Assembly: GCA_002500665.1 (NCBI GenBank)
Contig: DLRY01000025.1
Location: forward strand, 78,719 to 142,718
Source of the DNA: Opitutia bacterium UBA7876
Lineage (GTDB): Bacteria > Verrucomicrobiota > Verrucomicrobiia > Opitutales > Seribacteraceae
DNA length: 64,000 nt
Reading direction: 5' to 3'
Shown here: piece by piece, positions 41,996 to 51,868 of the stretch
How positions within the stretch are numbered: position 1 is the first letter of the stretch
How the letters are laid out: every line of letters starts with the position of its first letter
Notes under the pieces: generated by a model
The model's database searches: none
What the model was told of the DNA's origin: nothing
What the model saw: the letters and a program-made list of their open reading frames with translations, nothing else
Program-made: the position numbers and the translations under genes

Positions 41996-44900
41996 CTAGG
42001 ACCAGTGCCTCTCTGGCGGAGGCTCCGGTTCGCGCACGACGACACGCGCTCCCCGAACCGGGTCGCGTTCTCGCCACTCCCTAAAGGCGTCGGGGGTCAA
42101 GCGCATGGTAAACCTGGCATCGGGCTCGGCCACCAGCCCGTCTTTTTCTCTTGAGCCGGCAAAGGCCAACCGAACCAAGGTTCTGCCCTCGCCCTTGTCG
42201 CAAAGAGCGAACAATTCCTCGGTGAAGGCCTGGGCATCCTCATGCTCGGGATCGATCAGCCATGTCACTTCCTCGGCCAGTTCCCTGATCGCCGTCTCCG
42301 CCCGGCTGATGCCGGTCACGTTCATGCGGGTCTCCCCGTCACGGCGGGAGACGATCCCCTCCACTACCATAATGGAGCCTTCCTCAAGGACCTGTCCATA
42401 AGTCTCGTAGGCCTCGGTAAACATGGGTAGCGAGAAATCCCTCTCCTTGGCGAGGAGGTTGAAGCGCGCCCAAGGCTTGGCGTCCTTCTTGGTGTATCTT
42501 CTCTCCACGTCTGAAACGACGCCGCAAAGTCGGAAGGAACGCCTGTCCTCGATCTTCTCTAGGTCTTCGCCGCAAATACTATCGAGAAGAGACCCCAGTC
42601 CGCCGAGGGTATCAACGGGATGACCGGAGAGGAAGAAGCCGAGCAATTCCTTCTCCAGTTTGAGCTTCTCCAGTTCGTCCATCTCCGGGACCTCGGGCCG
42701 CCCGTTGGCGGATGTGGATTCGTCGCCGTTTGCGGAAGCAACGTCCTCCTCTTCCCCACCCATAAGGTCGAACATGTTGGACTGGCCCGCCTCGCGGTCC
42801 TTCCTGAGCAACTGGGCCTCCCCAATGGCCCGGTCCAGATCGGCAAGGAGGAAGGATCGGCTCGGTTCCACCGAGTCGAACCCACCCGCCTTTACGAGGC
42901 ACTCCAGCACCCGCTTGTTGACCGCCTTGCCGTCTATGCGCTCGATCAGGTCCGAAAAACTCTCGTAGGGTCCACTCCTCTCCCTTTCATCCACGATCAA
43001 CCGGGCCGCCGCGTCCCCCACTCCCTTGACCGCAGCGAGGCCGAATCGGATGGAGTCGCCCGCCCCCTCCTTGCCCTCGACCGGGGTAAAGCTGTCTCCC
43101 GACTCATTGACGTCCGGGCCGAGCACCCGAATCTCCATCTCCGAGCATTCCGCAATGAAGTGGGAAAGCTTGTCCGAATTGCCCAGCTCGCAGGAAAGGA
43201 CCCCCGCCATGAAGGCAACCGGATGGTTGGCCTTCAGGTAAGCGGTCTGGTAGCTGATGATGCCATAGGCCGCGGAGTGCGACTTGTTGAAGCCATAGCC
43301 CGCAAATTTTTCCAGGATGTTGAAGATCTCGTCCGCCTTCTTCTTGTCGATCTCGTTGACCTCCTTAGCCCCCTTCACGAAAATTTCCCGCTGCTTGGCC
43401 ATTTCCTCGGGCTTCTTCTTGCCCATGGCCCGCCTCAGGATGTCGGCTCCGCCAAGCGTATAACCTGCAATCCTACGGGCCGCCTCCATGACCTGCTCCT
43501 GATAGACCATGACCCCGTAGGTCTCCTCGCAGACATCCTCGAGCAAAGGATGAGGAAACTTGATGGTGGAGGGATCCTCCTTGCCCTTGATGTAGTCGGG
43601 AATCCACTCCATGGGGCCCGGGCGGTAGAGGGCGATGAGGGCGATCACCTCGTCGACGTTGGAAATGGTCATCTGCCGGCAAAGTCGGCGCATGCCCTCC
43701 GACTCCAGCTGAAAGACTCCGATCGTACGGGCCTCGTTGAGTAGCTTGAAGGTCTCCTCGTCCTCGAGGGGTGCATCGGTTACCCGGAATTCCTTCAGGC
43801 CCGGCTTGCGGCGGATGTGGTCCTCCGCCTCCGCGATCACAGTAAGGGTCTTCAGGCCCAGAAAGTCCATCTTCAAAAGGCCCAGGTCCTCCACCGGGTC
43901 CTTGGGGAACTGGGTGGTCAGGATCCCGTCCTGGGTGGTCAGGGGGACCAGTTCCTTGAGAGGGCGGTCGGCAATGATGACCCCTGCGGCATGGGTCCCC
44001 ACGTTGCGGACCATGCCCTCGATGACCTTGCCCGTATCCACGATCTGCTTGGCGACCGGGTTCTTCTCGTATTCGGAGGCGAACTCCGGGCTTTTGGCAA
44101 GGGCGTCCTCAAGCGAAATGTTGAGGTCGTCCGGGACCATCTTGGCCAGCTTGTCCGCCTCCGCATACGGAAGATCACGCACCCGGGCCACGTCTCGTAC
44201 CACCATCTTGGCCCCGAAGGTCCCAAAAGTAATGATGTTCGCCACGCAGTCGCGCCCGTACTTTTCTCGAACGTACTCGATGACTTCCCCTCTTCTGCGC
44301 ATGCAGAAATCTATGTCGAAATCGGGGGGCGAGACCCGCTCTGGGTTAAGGAAACGCTCGAAGAGCAAGCCGAAGCGCAAGGGATCGATATCGGTAATTC
44401 CCAGAACGTAGGCCACCAGGCAACCCGCTCCCGAGCCCCGGCCCGGACCCACGGGGATTCCCTGTTCGCGAGCCCATTTCATGAAGTCGGCCACGATTAG
44501 GAAGTAATCGTTGAAGCCCGTCTTTGCAATGACCTCCAGCTCGTAATCGATCCGCTCGCTCAGGACGCGGGCCTGGTCATCGGCATCCTCCGATCGCTTG
44601 CCCTCTTCCCGGTAATCCGAATCGTACCTCTCCTTGAGCCCCTCGACGCAAAGGCGCTTCAGGTAGGCGACGTTGTCCGCGACCTCCGACTTGATCTCGG
44701 GCGGCATGGAGAAGACGGGATAGTTGTTGTCCCCGAAGGGAAGCTTCACCTCGCACATCTCCGCCACCGCAAAGGTATTCGTGATCGCCTCGGGCGCCTC
44801 CTTGAAAAGCTCCTCCATCTCCTGCCGCGACTTCAGGTAGAACTCGCGGGCCTCGTACCTCATCCTCTTGGGATCGTCCAGCTTGGACCCGGTCTGGATG

Positions 44901-45583
44901 CAGAGCAACGCATCGTGGGGTTCCCAGTCCTCGCCCCGCACGTAGTGGACGTCGTTGGAGGCCACCGTCTTGAGGTCGAACTTCTTGGCCAGCCTGAGCA
45001 GCTCCGGGACCAGCCTGACCTGCTCCTCGATCCCATGGTTGTGGAGCTCCACGAAATAGTTCTCCTTGCCGAAGATCTCGATCATCTGCCCCATCGCATT
45101 CTCGGCCTCCTTCTCCTCCCCCCGGAGGATGAGCTGGGGGATCCAGCCCTGCATGCAGCCGGTGAACCCGATAAGCCCCTCCGAGAACTCGGCCAGCGTC
45201 TCCAGGTCCGTCCTCGGGCGGTAGTAGAAGCCGTCGACGTGGGCGTCCGAGACCACCTTGGAAAGGTTCTGGTAGCCCTCGTAGGTCTTGGCCAGCATCC
45301 CGATATGGTACGACTTGTGGTTCTCGCGCCCGGGCTTCTCATCGTTCTTGTGGTCGGTCACCATGTAGCCCTCGCACCCGATGATGGGCTTGATCCCGCG
45401 CTTCTCCGCCTGCTTGATGAAATTGATCGTCCCGAACAAGTTGCCATGGTCGGTCAGGGCCATGGCCGACTGCCCCAGCTCCACCGCCCGATCCATCAGG
45501 CGGTCCATCCGGCAGCACCCGTCCAGCAAGCTGAAGTCTGAATGCACGTGCAGGTGCACGAAATCTTTATCCTTGTCGGTCAT
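41996..45583 (-). CDS. dnaE: DNA polymerase III alpha subunit DnaE
   Basis: 1195 residues, C-family replicative polymerase. The N-terminal PHP domain begins FVHLHVHSDFSLLDGC and has ALTDHGNLFG. The palm carries the catalytic pair in PPDFDIDF plus a later Asp, and GPGRGSGAGCLVAYVLGITD is conserved. NKSHSAAYGIISYQTAYLKA is the fingers/beta-binding region signature. Helix-hairpin-helix (AVKGVGDAAARLIV) and OB-fold (CGVVSDVERRYTKKDAKPWARF) domains follow. Length and order match DnaE1. Confidence 0.97.
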   Translation of the reverse strand: MTDKDKDFVHLHVHSDFSLLDGCCRMDRLMDRAVELGQSAMALTDHGNLFGTINFIKQAEKRGIKPIIGCEGYMVTDHKNDEKPGRENHKSYHIGMLAKTYEGYQNLSKVVSDAHVDGFYYRPRTDLETLAEFSEGLIGFTGCMQGWIPQLILRGEEKEAENAMGQMIEIFGKENYFVELHNHGIEEQVRLVPELLRLAKKFDLKTVASNDVHYVRGEDWEPHDALLCIQTGSKLDDPKRMRYEAREFYLKSRQEMEELFKEAPEAITNTFAVAEMCEVKLPFGDNNYPVFSMPPEIKSEVADNVAYLKRLCVEGLKERYDSDYREEGKRSEDADDQARVLSERIDYELEVIAKTGFNDYFLIVADFMKWAREQGIPVGPGRGSGAGCLVAYVLGITDIDPLRFGLLFERFLNPERVSPPDFDIDFCMRRRGEVIEYVREKYGRDCVANIITFGTFGAKMVVRDVARVRDLPYAEADKLAKMVPDDLNISLEDALAKSPEFASEYEKNPVAKQIVDTGKVIEGMVRNVGTHAAGVIIADRPLKELVPLTTQDGILTTQFPKDPVEDLGLLKMDFLGLKTLTVIAEAEDHIRRKPGLKEFRVTDAPLEDEETFKLLNEARTIGVFQLESEGMRRLCRQMTISNVDEVIALIALYRPGPMEWIPDYIKGKEDPSTIKFPHPLLEDVCEETYGVMVYQEQVMEAARRIAGYTLGGADILRRAMGKKKPEEMAKQREIFVKGAKEVNEIDKKKADEIFNILEKFAGYGFNKSHSAAYGIISYQTAYLKANHPVAFMAGVLSCELGNSDKLSHFIAECSEMEIRVLGPDVNESGDSFTPVEGKEGAGDSIRFGLAAVKGVGDAAARLIVDERERSGPYESFSDLIERIDGKAVNKRVLECLVKAGGFDSVEPSRSFLLADLDRAIGEAQLLRKDREAGQSNMFDLMGGEEEDVASANGDESTSANGRPEVPEMDELEKLKLEKELLGFFLSGHPVDTLGGLGSLLDSICGEDLEKIEDRRSFRLCGVVSDVERRYTKKDAKPWARFNLLAKERDFSLPMFTEAYETYGQVLEEGSIMVVEGIVSRRDGETRMNVTGISRAETAIRELAEEVTWLIDPEHEDAQAFTEELFALCDKGEGRTLVRLAFAGSREKDGLVAEPDARFTMRLTPDAFREWRERDPVRGARVVVREPEPPPERHWS

Positions 45584-45603
45584 CTCGGGAAGTCAAAAAG
45601 GTC

Positions 45604-45632
45604 ATTCTCTTAGCGAGCTCCACCCCTTTCAA
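45604..45632 (-). promoter_or_regulatory. Possible dnaE promoter
   Basis: TTGAAA (45632-45627), 17-base spacer, GAGAAT (45609-45604), about 20 bases before the dnaE ATG. The -35 matches 5 of 6 and the -10 matches 4 of 6 consensus positions. Confidence 0.3.
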
Positions 45633-45671
45633 GGCAATCTTGCGCACATTCATCATCCATCGCCCGACTCC

Positions 45672-46358
45672 TTACTGAAAAGGGGAACGATCCAAGTGTT
45701 CGCGCATGGACCTGCGGCTGAGGAATACGGCGTAAATCATGACGGGCAAGACCAACAGCAGGAGCAGGAGGGAGACGTCCTGAAAAAGGAAGAAGTCATA
45801 GCCACCGTGAAAGACCGCCGCCACGAGCAAGCCCTTCCTGCAAGTGCCGGCGCGCGCACCGGGATGCTGAAACCGGGCCAGCCCGACGTAATACCCCATA
45901 AGAACCCCGTATGCGGCATGCATAGGCACCGCCGTCACCATGCGCAGGAAGGCCACCTCCACACCCCCTTGCATGACGTATTGGACGTTCTCGAGGCTTG
46001 CGAATCCAAGGCTGATCATTACCGAGTACACGATCCCATCGAACGGCTCGTTAAAGCTGGGCTTTTTGAACGGATACTTGACCAAGACGAGGTACTTGCA
46101 GAATTCCTCGCCGAACCCCACTACGAAGAAGGCCATACAGAAGGAAACGACGAGCCCGTTCGAGCCCATCAAGTCGAAATCGAACAGGGAGAATGCGGAC
46201 GTATTCCAGATTGCCGCGGGAAAACACATGAGCGCCCCAAGCAAAAAACAAAGGATCAAAAGCCCGGCAGGTTCCTTCTCGTGCTTGTCCCGCCAGTAGA
46301 AGTACAAAGCCAGAGCGAGCCCCGGAGCCAAGGCAAGATAAAGAAGCAACCAATCCAC
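45672..46358 (-). CDS. PrsW-family intramembrane metalloprotease
   Basis: 228 residues with about seven hydrophobic helices. The PrsW zinc-site motifs are visible: GFGEEFCKY (EExxK), FASLENVQY (ENxxY), PMHAAYGV and FHGGYDFFLF. PrsW in Bacillus cleaves the anti-sigma factor RsiW; substrates in this lineage are unknown. It lies 10 bases downstream of the metallopeptidase-DUF1080 gene, with which it is probably co-transcribed. The C-terminal tail is short and basic. Confidence 0.85.
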   Translation of the reverse strand: MDWLLLYLALAPGLALALYFYWRDKHEKEPAGLLILCFLLGALMCFPAAIWNTSAFSLFDFDLMGSNGLVVSFCMAFFVVGFGEEFCKYLVLVKYPFKKPSFNEPFDGIVYSVMISLGFASLENVQYVMQGGVEVAFLRMVTAVPMHAAYGVLMGYYVGLARFQHPGARAGTCRKGLLVAAVFHGGYDFFLFQDVSLLLLLLVLPVMIYAVFLSRRSMREHLDRSPFQ

Positions 46359-46368
46359 AGTAAGGAGC

Positions 46369-48138
46369 CTATTCGCCCAGGAGGTTGATGGGTGTCAGCT
46401 CGAACTTGCGGAATTCCACCTCCGATCCCTCCGCCTGGATGGCCAGCTTCCCCTTCTTGGCAGTGCAGTCGAAGCCATGGTTGACCAGATCCCCGTTGAC
46501 CCAGACCTTGACCTCGTCCCCCACGCACTCGATCCGCATGCTGTTCCATTCCCCGACCGGCTTTTCCGAATCGTCGGTCAGGTTGGCAATCCGGCGGGCC
46601 TTGCCCTCGACGATCCCCCAGTTCTTTTCCGGCCCGCGCCTCTTGACCATGTCGGGCACCGCGATGTTCTCCACGATGCACCAGAAGTCCCCCGCGTGCT
46701 TGTGGTTCATCTGCACCTCGATCGACTTGGGGAACATCTTGTAGAGGTTGCGCAGCTTGGAGGCATGGACCAGCACCCCGCAGTTGCCGGGCTTGCCCGC
46801 AAAGCGGTACTCCGCGACCACCCGGTAGTTCTCGAACTTCTCATCGGTCAGTAGGTGTCCGCCAGGCGAACCTAGGCTGACCAGCATCCCGTTGCGGGCA
46901 ACGAAGGGCTTCTTGCCCTCCGGTTTTTTGTCGAGGGCGGGCACGTCCATCGACCACCCGCTCAGGTCCTTTCCGTTGAACAGGCTGCGCGAATGGGGCG
47001 AGGACAAGCCGTGCTTGTCGTAGAGCCGGTGCCAGAAAACCTTCCAGTACTCGTCGTAGTAATCGAGGGCCGCGGTATCGATATGGGGCAAATCCTCGGT
47101 CACCGGAGCCTTTGCGGGGTCGTAACCCTTCAAGTGCCCCTTGCCCGCCCGCTCGCGCGGGGAAACGAAGCGCCATTCCCCTTCTCCGAGTACCTCCGAG
47201 CACAGCTTGGCCAGCTCGACGTCGTACTCCTTCAACTGCTTGCGGGTATGGATGTGGTTATGATCATGATCCATCGTGCGGTTGGTGTTGTACCAGCACT
47301 GAACCCCCTCCGCCCAGTACTCCGCCCGGTTGCGCGAGGCATAGCATCGCTTGGGCCCGCCAAAGACGACCAGTACCTTGTCCTCCCCGTTCACCTTGAC
47401 CGAAGGATTGGCCTTCTTCCCGTTCACCAGCACGTCTCCCTCCTGCAGGCACTTCTTCAAGAGCTCTTCCGATTCTTTGGGGAACCATTTTTTCAAAGCC
47501 CCCAAAAGAGAAACCTTCTTCTTTCCTTTTACGCGCCGAAATCGCTGAGCCGCCCGCCCGTCGTTCCAGATTTCCAATTCTCTTGCCTTCTCGAAGGCCG
47601 CCGTCAACCGCTTCTGCTGATCCTCATCGAAACCCGCCCCATGGACGACGTGTCCGAACTCATGGATGAGGATGCTCTCCAGCCTCATCCCTCCCTCGTA
47701 TTCCATGACGTCCTCCTCGGCAAAGACGACCACCGGGCGAGGCCCGAACCAGCGCAGAAAGCCCCGGCTGCGCCAGTTGTAAAAATCCAATTCCTTGCCC
47801 TTCTTGTCGGTCCTGAACTGGGGAACCTCGGAAGTGAGCTCGTCATGCCCGATCAGGATGCACAAGAGGCGCTTCTCACGTATTCTCTCCGCCACCTTCT
47901 TGTCGATCGACTGCATGATCTTCCCGAACAAGTAGGCCGACTCCGCATGGGCGTAATCCGACACCCTCTCCGAAGTCGCGATGAGGATGCCTTCCACTTC
48001 CGTCCCCTTCTTGAAGAACTTCCCGTCCAGTTTGTGGGCCTTGAGCTGATCCTCGCTCAGGGGCTTGGTCTCATGGGCGGCCTGCAGGACGACGCCAAGG
48101 ATCAGGGACGGGAAAAGGACAAACAAGGGAAGCTTCAT
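46369..48138 (-). CDS. Secreted zinc-metallopeptidase-like protein fused to DUF1080
   Basis: 589 residues. A signal peptide (cleavage near Ala20-Ala21) precedes a peptidase-like region with HEFGH (159-163) in the pattern HExxH, and NRAEYWAEGVQCWYNT about 130 residues later could supply the third zinc ligand Glu. Residues from about 385 form a DUF1080 (3-keto-disaccharide hydrolase / LamG-like jelly roll) domain: LFNGKDLSGW, PGNCGVLVHA, EWNSMRIECVGDEVKVWVNG. DUF1080 proteins are abundant in this phylum and linked to glycan degradation. The combination suggests a periplasmic or secreted enzyme; the substrate is unknown. Confidence 0.75.
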   Translation of the reverse strand: MKLPLFVLFPSLILGVVLQAAHETKPLSEDQLKAHKLDGKFFKKGTEVEGILIATSERVSDYAHAESAYLFGKIMQSIDKKVAERIREKRLLCILIGHDELTSEVPQFRTDKKGKELDFYNWRSRGFLRWFGPRPVVVFAEEDVMEYEGGMRLESILIHEFGHVVHGAGFDEDQQKRLTAAFEKARELEIWNDGRAAQRFRRVKGKKKVSLLGALKKWFPKESEELLKKCLQEGDVLVNGKKANPSVKVNGEDKVLVVFGGPKRCYASRNRAEYWAEGVQCWYNTNRTMDHDHNHIHTRKQLKEYDVELAKLCSEVLGEGEWRFVSPRERAGKGHLKGYDPAKAPVTEDLPHIDTAALDYYDEYWKVFWHRLYDKHGLSSPHSRSLFNGKDLSGWSMDVPALDKKPEGKKPFVARNGMLVSLGSPGGHLLTDEKFENYRVVAEYRFAGKPGNCGVLVHASKLRNLYKMFPKSIEVQMNHKHAGDFWCIVENIAVPDMVKRRGPEKNWGIVEGKARRIANLTDDSEKPVGEWNSMRIECVGDEVKVWVNGDLVNHGFDCTAKKGKLAIQAEGSEVEFRKFELTPINLLGE

Positions 48139-48232
48139 GGAAAAACAATAAGATTAGGGTTGAAGAGTCATCACCCTTACGCTTGCGCCCCCGAACGTCC
48201 ACCAAGGAATGGGGATACAGGGCAAAAAAGGG

Positions 48233-50290
48233 CTACTGCCCCAGGTCGTGGAGGGCCTTGACCTCGACGGCGCTCAGGACGCGGTCGTAGATGCGCAGGT
48301 CGTCGAGGGAGCCTTGGAAATAGTTGATGCCTCCAAAGGTACGGCCCAAATTGAGGGTGGCTCCTGTGGAAGGCTGAGTATTGCGTCCGATGCCTTGGTC
48401 GAGGGAGCCGTTGACGAAGATGGAATAGCTCCCATGAGAGCCCGCTCCATTATCCCTTCTTGCGGCAAGGTGCATCCAGGACCCCAGGTTGATTTGAGCA
48501 TTGGATTCCTGTACCATCGAGGTGCTGCCCAGGGCCCAGAACTTGAATTTGGAGTTTCGGTGCATGAGGCCGTAGGTACCGGTGGGCCCGGTCAGGATAG
48601 CGACGTGATCTTCCCAGCCCGCACCGGTGCTCCCCCGGGCGTCGGTCGACTTGAGCCACAGGGCGATGGTGAAGTCGGGCCCCAGGCTGTAGGGGATGGT
48701 GCCCCAGTCGTTCACGCCGTCGAACTGGATGGCGTTTCCGATCTTGCCGGGCACCCAGGTGGTCTGGTTGGACGCGAACCCCACGAGGATGGCGGGCCGG
48801 TTGTTTCCGGAGACGTCCGCGGTTTGGTTGCCGTCGGGAGCGTCGAAAGGGAGGTGAACCATCAACCCACCGGTTAGGTCGACCCCGATTTGGTCGCCTA
48901 CGGCAATACCCCACTTGGAACCAAGGTACGCCTCGACCGTCTCGATTTCGCTTTCCGACAAGGCCCGGTCGTAGACGAGGATTTCGCCAACGTTGCCGGT
49001 GAAGTAATACTGGTTGTTTTTTCGGCCGATAGTATCTGATTCAACAAATCCAGTCGTTCTAAATGAAAAAACATGCAATTGAGCTGGATTCATTGCTCCA
49101 GTATTACTGAAGCCGATCTGATGACCATTTTTACGACCGAGACCATCGGAAATGAAAGTCTTGCTTGTAAAGAAGTATTTTCCGTTATGGTTACTCCCCC
49201 ATTCTTCCTGTGAATTCGTCCAGAATTGAGCCTCTGCCAAACTTTCTGGATTCCTGGTTAAGACTCAAAAACATGTCCTTGTTTGCTCGATCTTGGGGAA
49301 GGTTAGCGACTGGTTGCCGTCGAAAAACAAGAGGCTGAGAGCGGGGTGCTCGGGGAGTTGACCGGAACGAATGGTGGGCTGGCGAAAGGGGGTTCCTTGG
49401 GTGGCGTTGTGGTCCTTGCCCGCCTTGTCCGCCCAGTCGGCGACCTTCGTCTGGTCCGTTCCGGAGTCGGCCACCCCGTCGGCGTCGACGTCGTTGGCGT
49501 CGAGCCAGAGAACGAGCCCGTTGGAGGGAACTTGGCTGGAGTTTCCTTCCGAGGTATTGGGCCCCGGAGCCCCCACCGCCTGGTGAAGGGAAACGGTCTG
49601 GCTGGAGACCTCCCCGAGCGAGTTGGTCAGGCGGACCAAGTAGGTGGCGCTGTCGGCGAGGTTGGCGTTGGCAATTTCAAGGATGGGTCCGGTGGCCCCG
49701 GAAATGGGCTGGCCGTTGCGGAACCACTGGTAGCCGAGGTTATGCCCGCGCCCGACCACCTCGAAGAGAACCGTCCCGCTATCCGGGTCGTAGCGGGCGA
49801 AGGGCTGGGTGGAGACGGACGGGGTCACCCCGAGGGCGGAAAGGACCTGAGGAGACAGGAGGTCGAGGGTGACGGCCCCAGGAGGAAGCGTCCGGGCCAA
49901 GTCGGCGGCCAGGGCATAGGGGGTGGCGGTTATCCTCCGGTCGGGGCCGAGTAAGCGAAGACCCTGGCCGTCGCCCGGGTCAAAGCGGACCTTCAGGTAG
50001 AGCTCCTCATGGGCAAGAAAGAGATCGGACGGAAGCGGGTTCATCCCCTGCCCGCCCAAGTGAACGAGTTAACGGCCGTTGGCGACGGATACCGAGATCG
50101 TATCGTTGGGGGTTGCCCCGTTGCGCCAGTGGGCGGTTCCCTGAGCGTCCCGGATTTCAAAGGCGAAGGCGGCCGAGCCGTTAAAGTTCACCCCGTCGAT
50201 GGATACCTTGCCCGCATAGGGGACGGGGACGGCCGACTGCAGGGAGGCCGCGAGGAGGGCGAGAAGCAAGAACGAGCGGAGAAAAATCAT
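48233..50290 (-). pseudogene. Secreted LamG-type protein gene interrupted by two in-frame stop codons
   Basis: One frame from ATG 50290 (MIFLRSFLLLALLAASLQSA, signal peptide) to 48233 would encode about 685 residues. It is interrupted by TAA at 50071-50069 (NGR-stop-LVHLGGQG) and TGA at 49267-49265 (RTCF-stop-VLTRNPE). Both flanks continue in the same frame and belong to the same protein type: an N-terminal domain with VPYAGKVSIDGVNFNG, an Ig-like domain (YQWFRNGQPISGATG), and two LamG/concanavalin-like domains (VWVNG-type strands, GNVGEILVYDRALSESEIE, LDDLRIYDRVLSAVEVKAL). The stops most simply replace Tyr and Trp. The open pieces are 50069-50290, 49265-50059 and 48233-49240. Confidence 0.85.
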
Positions 50291-50363
50291 GGGGGAAGCC
50301 GGGTCATCAATGCGAACCATCCCCATTATTAAGCGGGGGAATGGCTTGGCAAGGCATAAGCGG

Positions 50364-51752
50364 TCAGGCTTCCGCGGGGGCGCAAAAGTTGCGGTTGAAG
50401 TACTTGCGGCAAAGCAGGCGCCAGGCGATGATGATGAAGGCGGTCAGGGGAATGCCGAAAATCATGCCGAGAATGCCCCCTAGGGCGGTCCCCCAGAAGA
50501 AGATGGAAACGATCACGACGACGGGATGAAGACCGGTCTGCTGGCCCATGATCTTGGGGGTCAGGTAGTAGCTCTCGATCAACTGAACAACGAGGAAGGA
50601 AATTCCGCAGCCCAATAGGACGGTCCATTCCCCGGTCTCCGCAATGCCCCCGGGCTGGAGGTAGGCGACGAGCACGGCCGTGACGATCCCCACGATGGAC
50701 CCGAGGTAGGGCACGATGTTGAGCAGGCCGAAGAGCAGGCCGAGGGCGATCCCGAACTTCAGGCCGCTGATGGTGAAGCCGATGGCATAGCCCACGCCCA
50801 TGAGAAGCCCGATCAGCAGCTGGCCCCGGAAGAAGGCGACCATGATGCCCACGAACTCGCGGATCAGAAAGACCACGTCCTCCTTGACCGATGCGCTCAG
50901 AAAGCCAAGCTCTTCTTCCAGGTCTTCAAGGAGGTTGCGGTTGGAGCTGAGGAAATAGAAGAGGTAGATGGGAATGACGGCAAGAAAGGTAACCTGGGCG
51001 AAGAACCCGAGCAGGCCCGCCCAAGCGGACTTGATGACCTCGGCCGACTTCTGGGCGATTTCCTCGCCCTGCTGGCCGATCGTCTCCATGGCCCGGTTGC
51101 GCATTTCGAGGCCCTTGCGGGAGAGGTAGTCCGCCCGCTCTTCACCGCCCTCGATCTCGAAAAAGGCCTTTTGTTCCTCCTGGTCGAGATCACGGAAGGT
51201 TTGCCTCTGCTCTACGTCGAGGCCGTCGTATACGGCCTTCTGGTCGGCAGGAAGGACAATGGAAAGGGAAACCTCCTCGTTCCCGACCAGTTCCTTCCAG
51301 TATTTCTTGAAGGCATCGACCTGGCCGGATATCGCTTCCCAGGTGTCGGGCGAAACGGATCCCTTGACCTTGCGCTCGATGCGCTCGGGCCATTCCGCCG
51401 CCGTCCCGGCGAACTCCTTGGCCTGCCCGATGACCTTGCCCCCCAGGTACCAGGTGGCCGAGCCGGCGACCGCAACCACGAGCAGGTAGAGCAAAAGAAT
51501 GGAGGCAAAGCGCCCGAGCCCAAGCTTCTCGTCGAAGAAGGTGACGATGGGCCGGAGCATGATGGCGAGCATGCCCGATACGGCAAGCGACCAGATGACT
51601 CCGCCGAACATGTCGAAGGCCCGGTTGAGGATGACCACCAGAACGGCAATGAGTACGCCGAGCAGGAGAACGCCGGCGCAACAGAGGACGAAACCGAGAA
51701 ACTTACGCTGTCGATCGCTCAGGATGGAAGGGGCTCCTTCGTTTTCGGTCAT
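50364..51752 (-). CDS. AI-2E family transporter (PerM/TqsA-like)
   Basis: 462 residues from the ATG of MTENEGAPS. About eight transmembrane helices in the typical 2 + (soluble insert) + 5-6 arrangement. The family signatures GLLFGLLNIVPYLGSIVGI and QLIESYYLTPKIMG are present near the C-terminus, with the final hydrophobic GMIFGIPLTAFIIIAW. The soluble insert between helices 3 and 4 is longer than usual and rich in Glu and Lys. Some family members export autoinducer 2, others Na+/Li+ or unknown solutes, so the substrate is not assigned. It diverges from the HtrA-like gene. Confidence 0.88.
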   Translation of the reverse strand: MTENEGAPSILSDRQRKFLGFVLCCAGVLLLGVLIAVLVVILNRAFDMFGGVIWSLAVSGMLAIMLRPIVTFFDEKLGLGRFASILLLYLLVVAVAGSATWYLGGKVIGQAKEFAGTAAEWPERIERKVKGSVSPDTWEAISGQVDAFKKYWKELVGNEEVSLSIVLPADQKAVYDGLDVEQRQTFRDLDQEEQKAFFEIEGGEERADYLSRKGLEMRNRAMETIGQQGEEIAQKSAEVIKSAWAGLLGFFAQVTFLAVIPIYLFYFLSSNRNLLEDLEEELGFLSASVKEDVVFLIREFVGIMVAFFRGQLLIGLLMGVGYAIGFTISGLKFGIALGLLFGLLNIVPYLGSIVGIVTAVLVAYLQPGGIAETGEWTVLLGCGISFLVVQLIESYYLTPKIMGQQTGLHPVVVIVSIFFWGTALGGILGMIFGIPLTAFIIIAWRLLCRKYFNRNFCAPAEA

Positions 51753-51868
51753 CTGCCTTTTTCTTTTGTTTGCTTGCCAAGTCTTTCGTGAAAGGGATAA
51801 GAAATTCATGCCCGTTGCAGTACGCGGAGTCAAACGAAACAACTGCCCGGCGACGCCCTATAACAAAC

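Noticed and set aside
46993..48261. 422-codon open frame on the plus strand
   Set aside because: Antisense to the metallopeptidase-DUF1080 gene, with no recognisable domain.
49265..49267. TGA as programmed recoding (Trp or selenocysteine)
   Set aside because: TGA ends several other genes here, no selenocysteine insertion hairpin was recognised, and a second stop (TAA) also interrupts the same gene.
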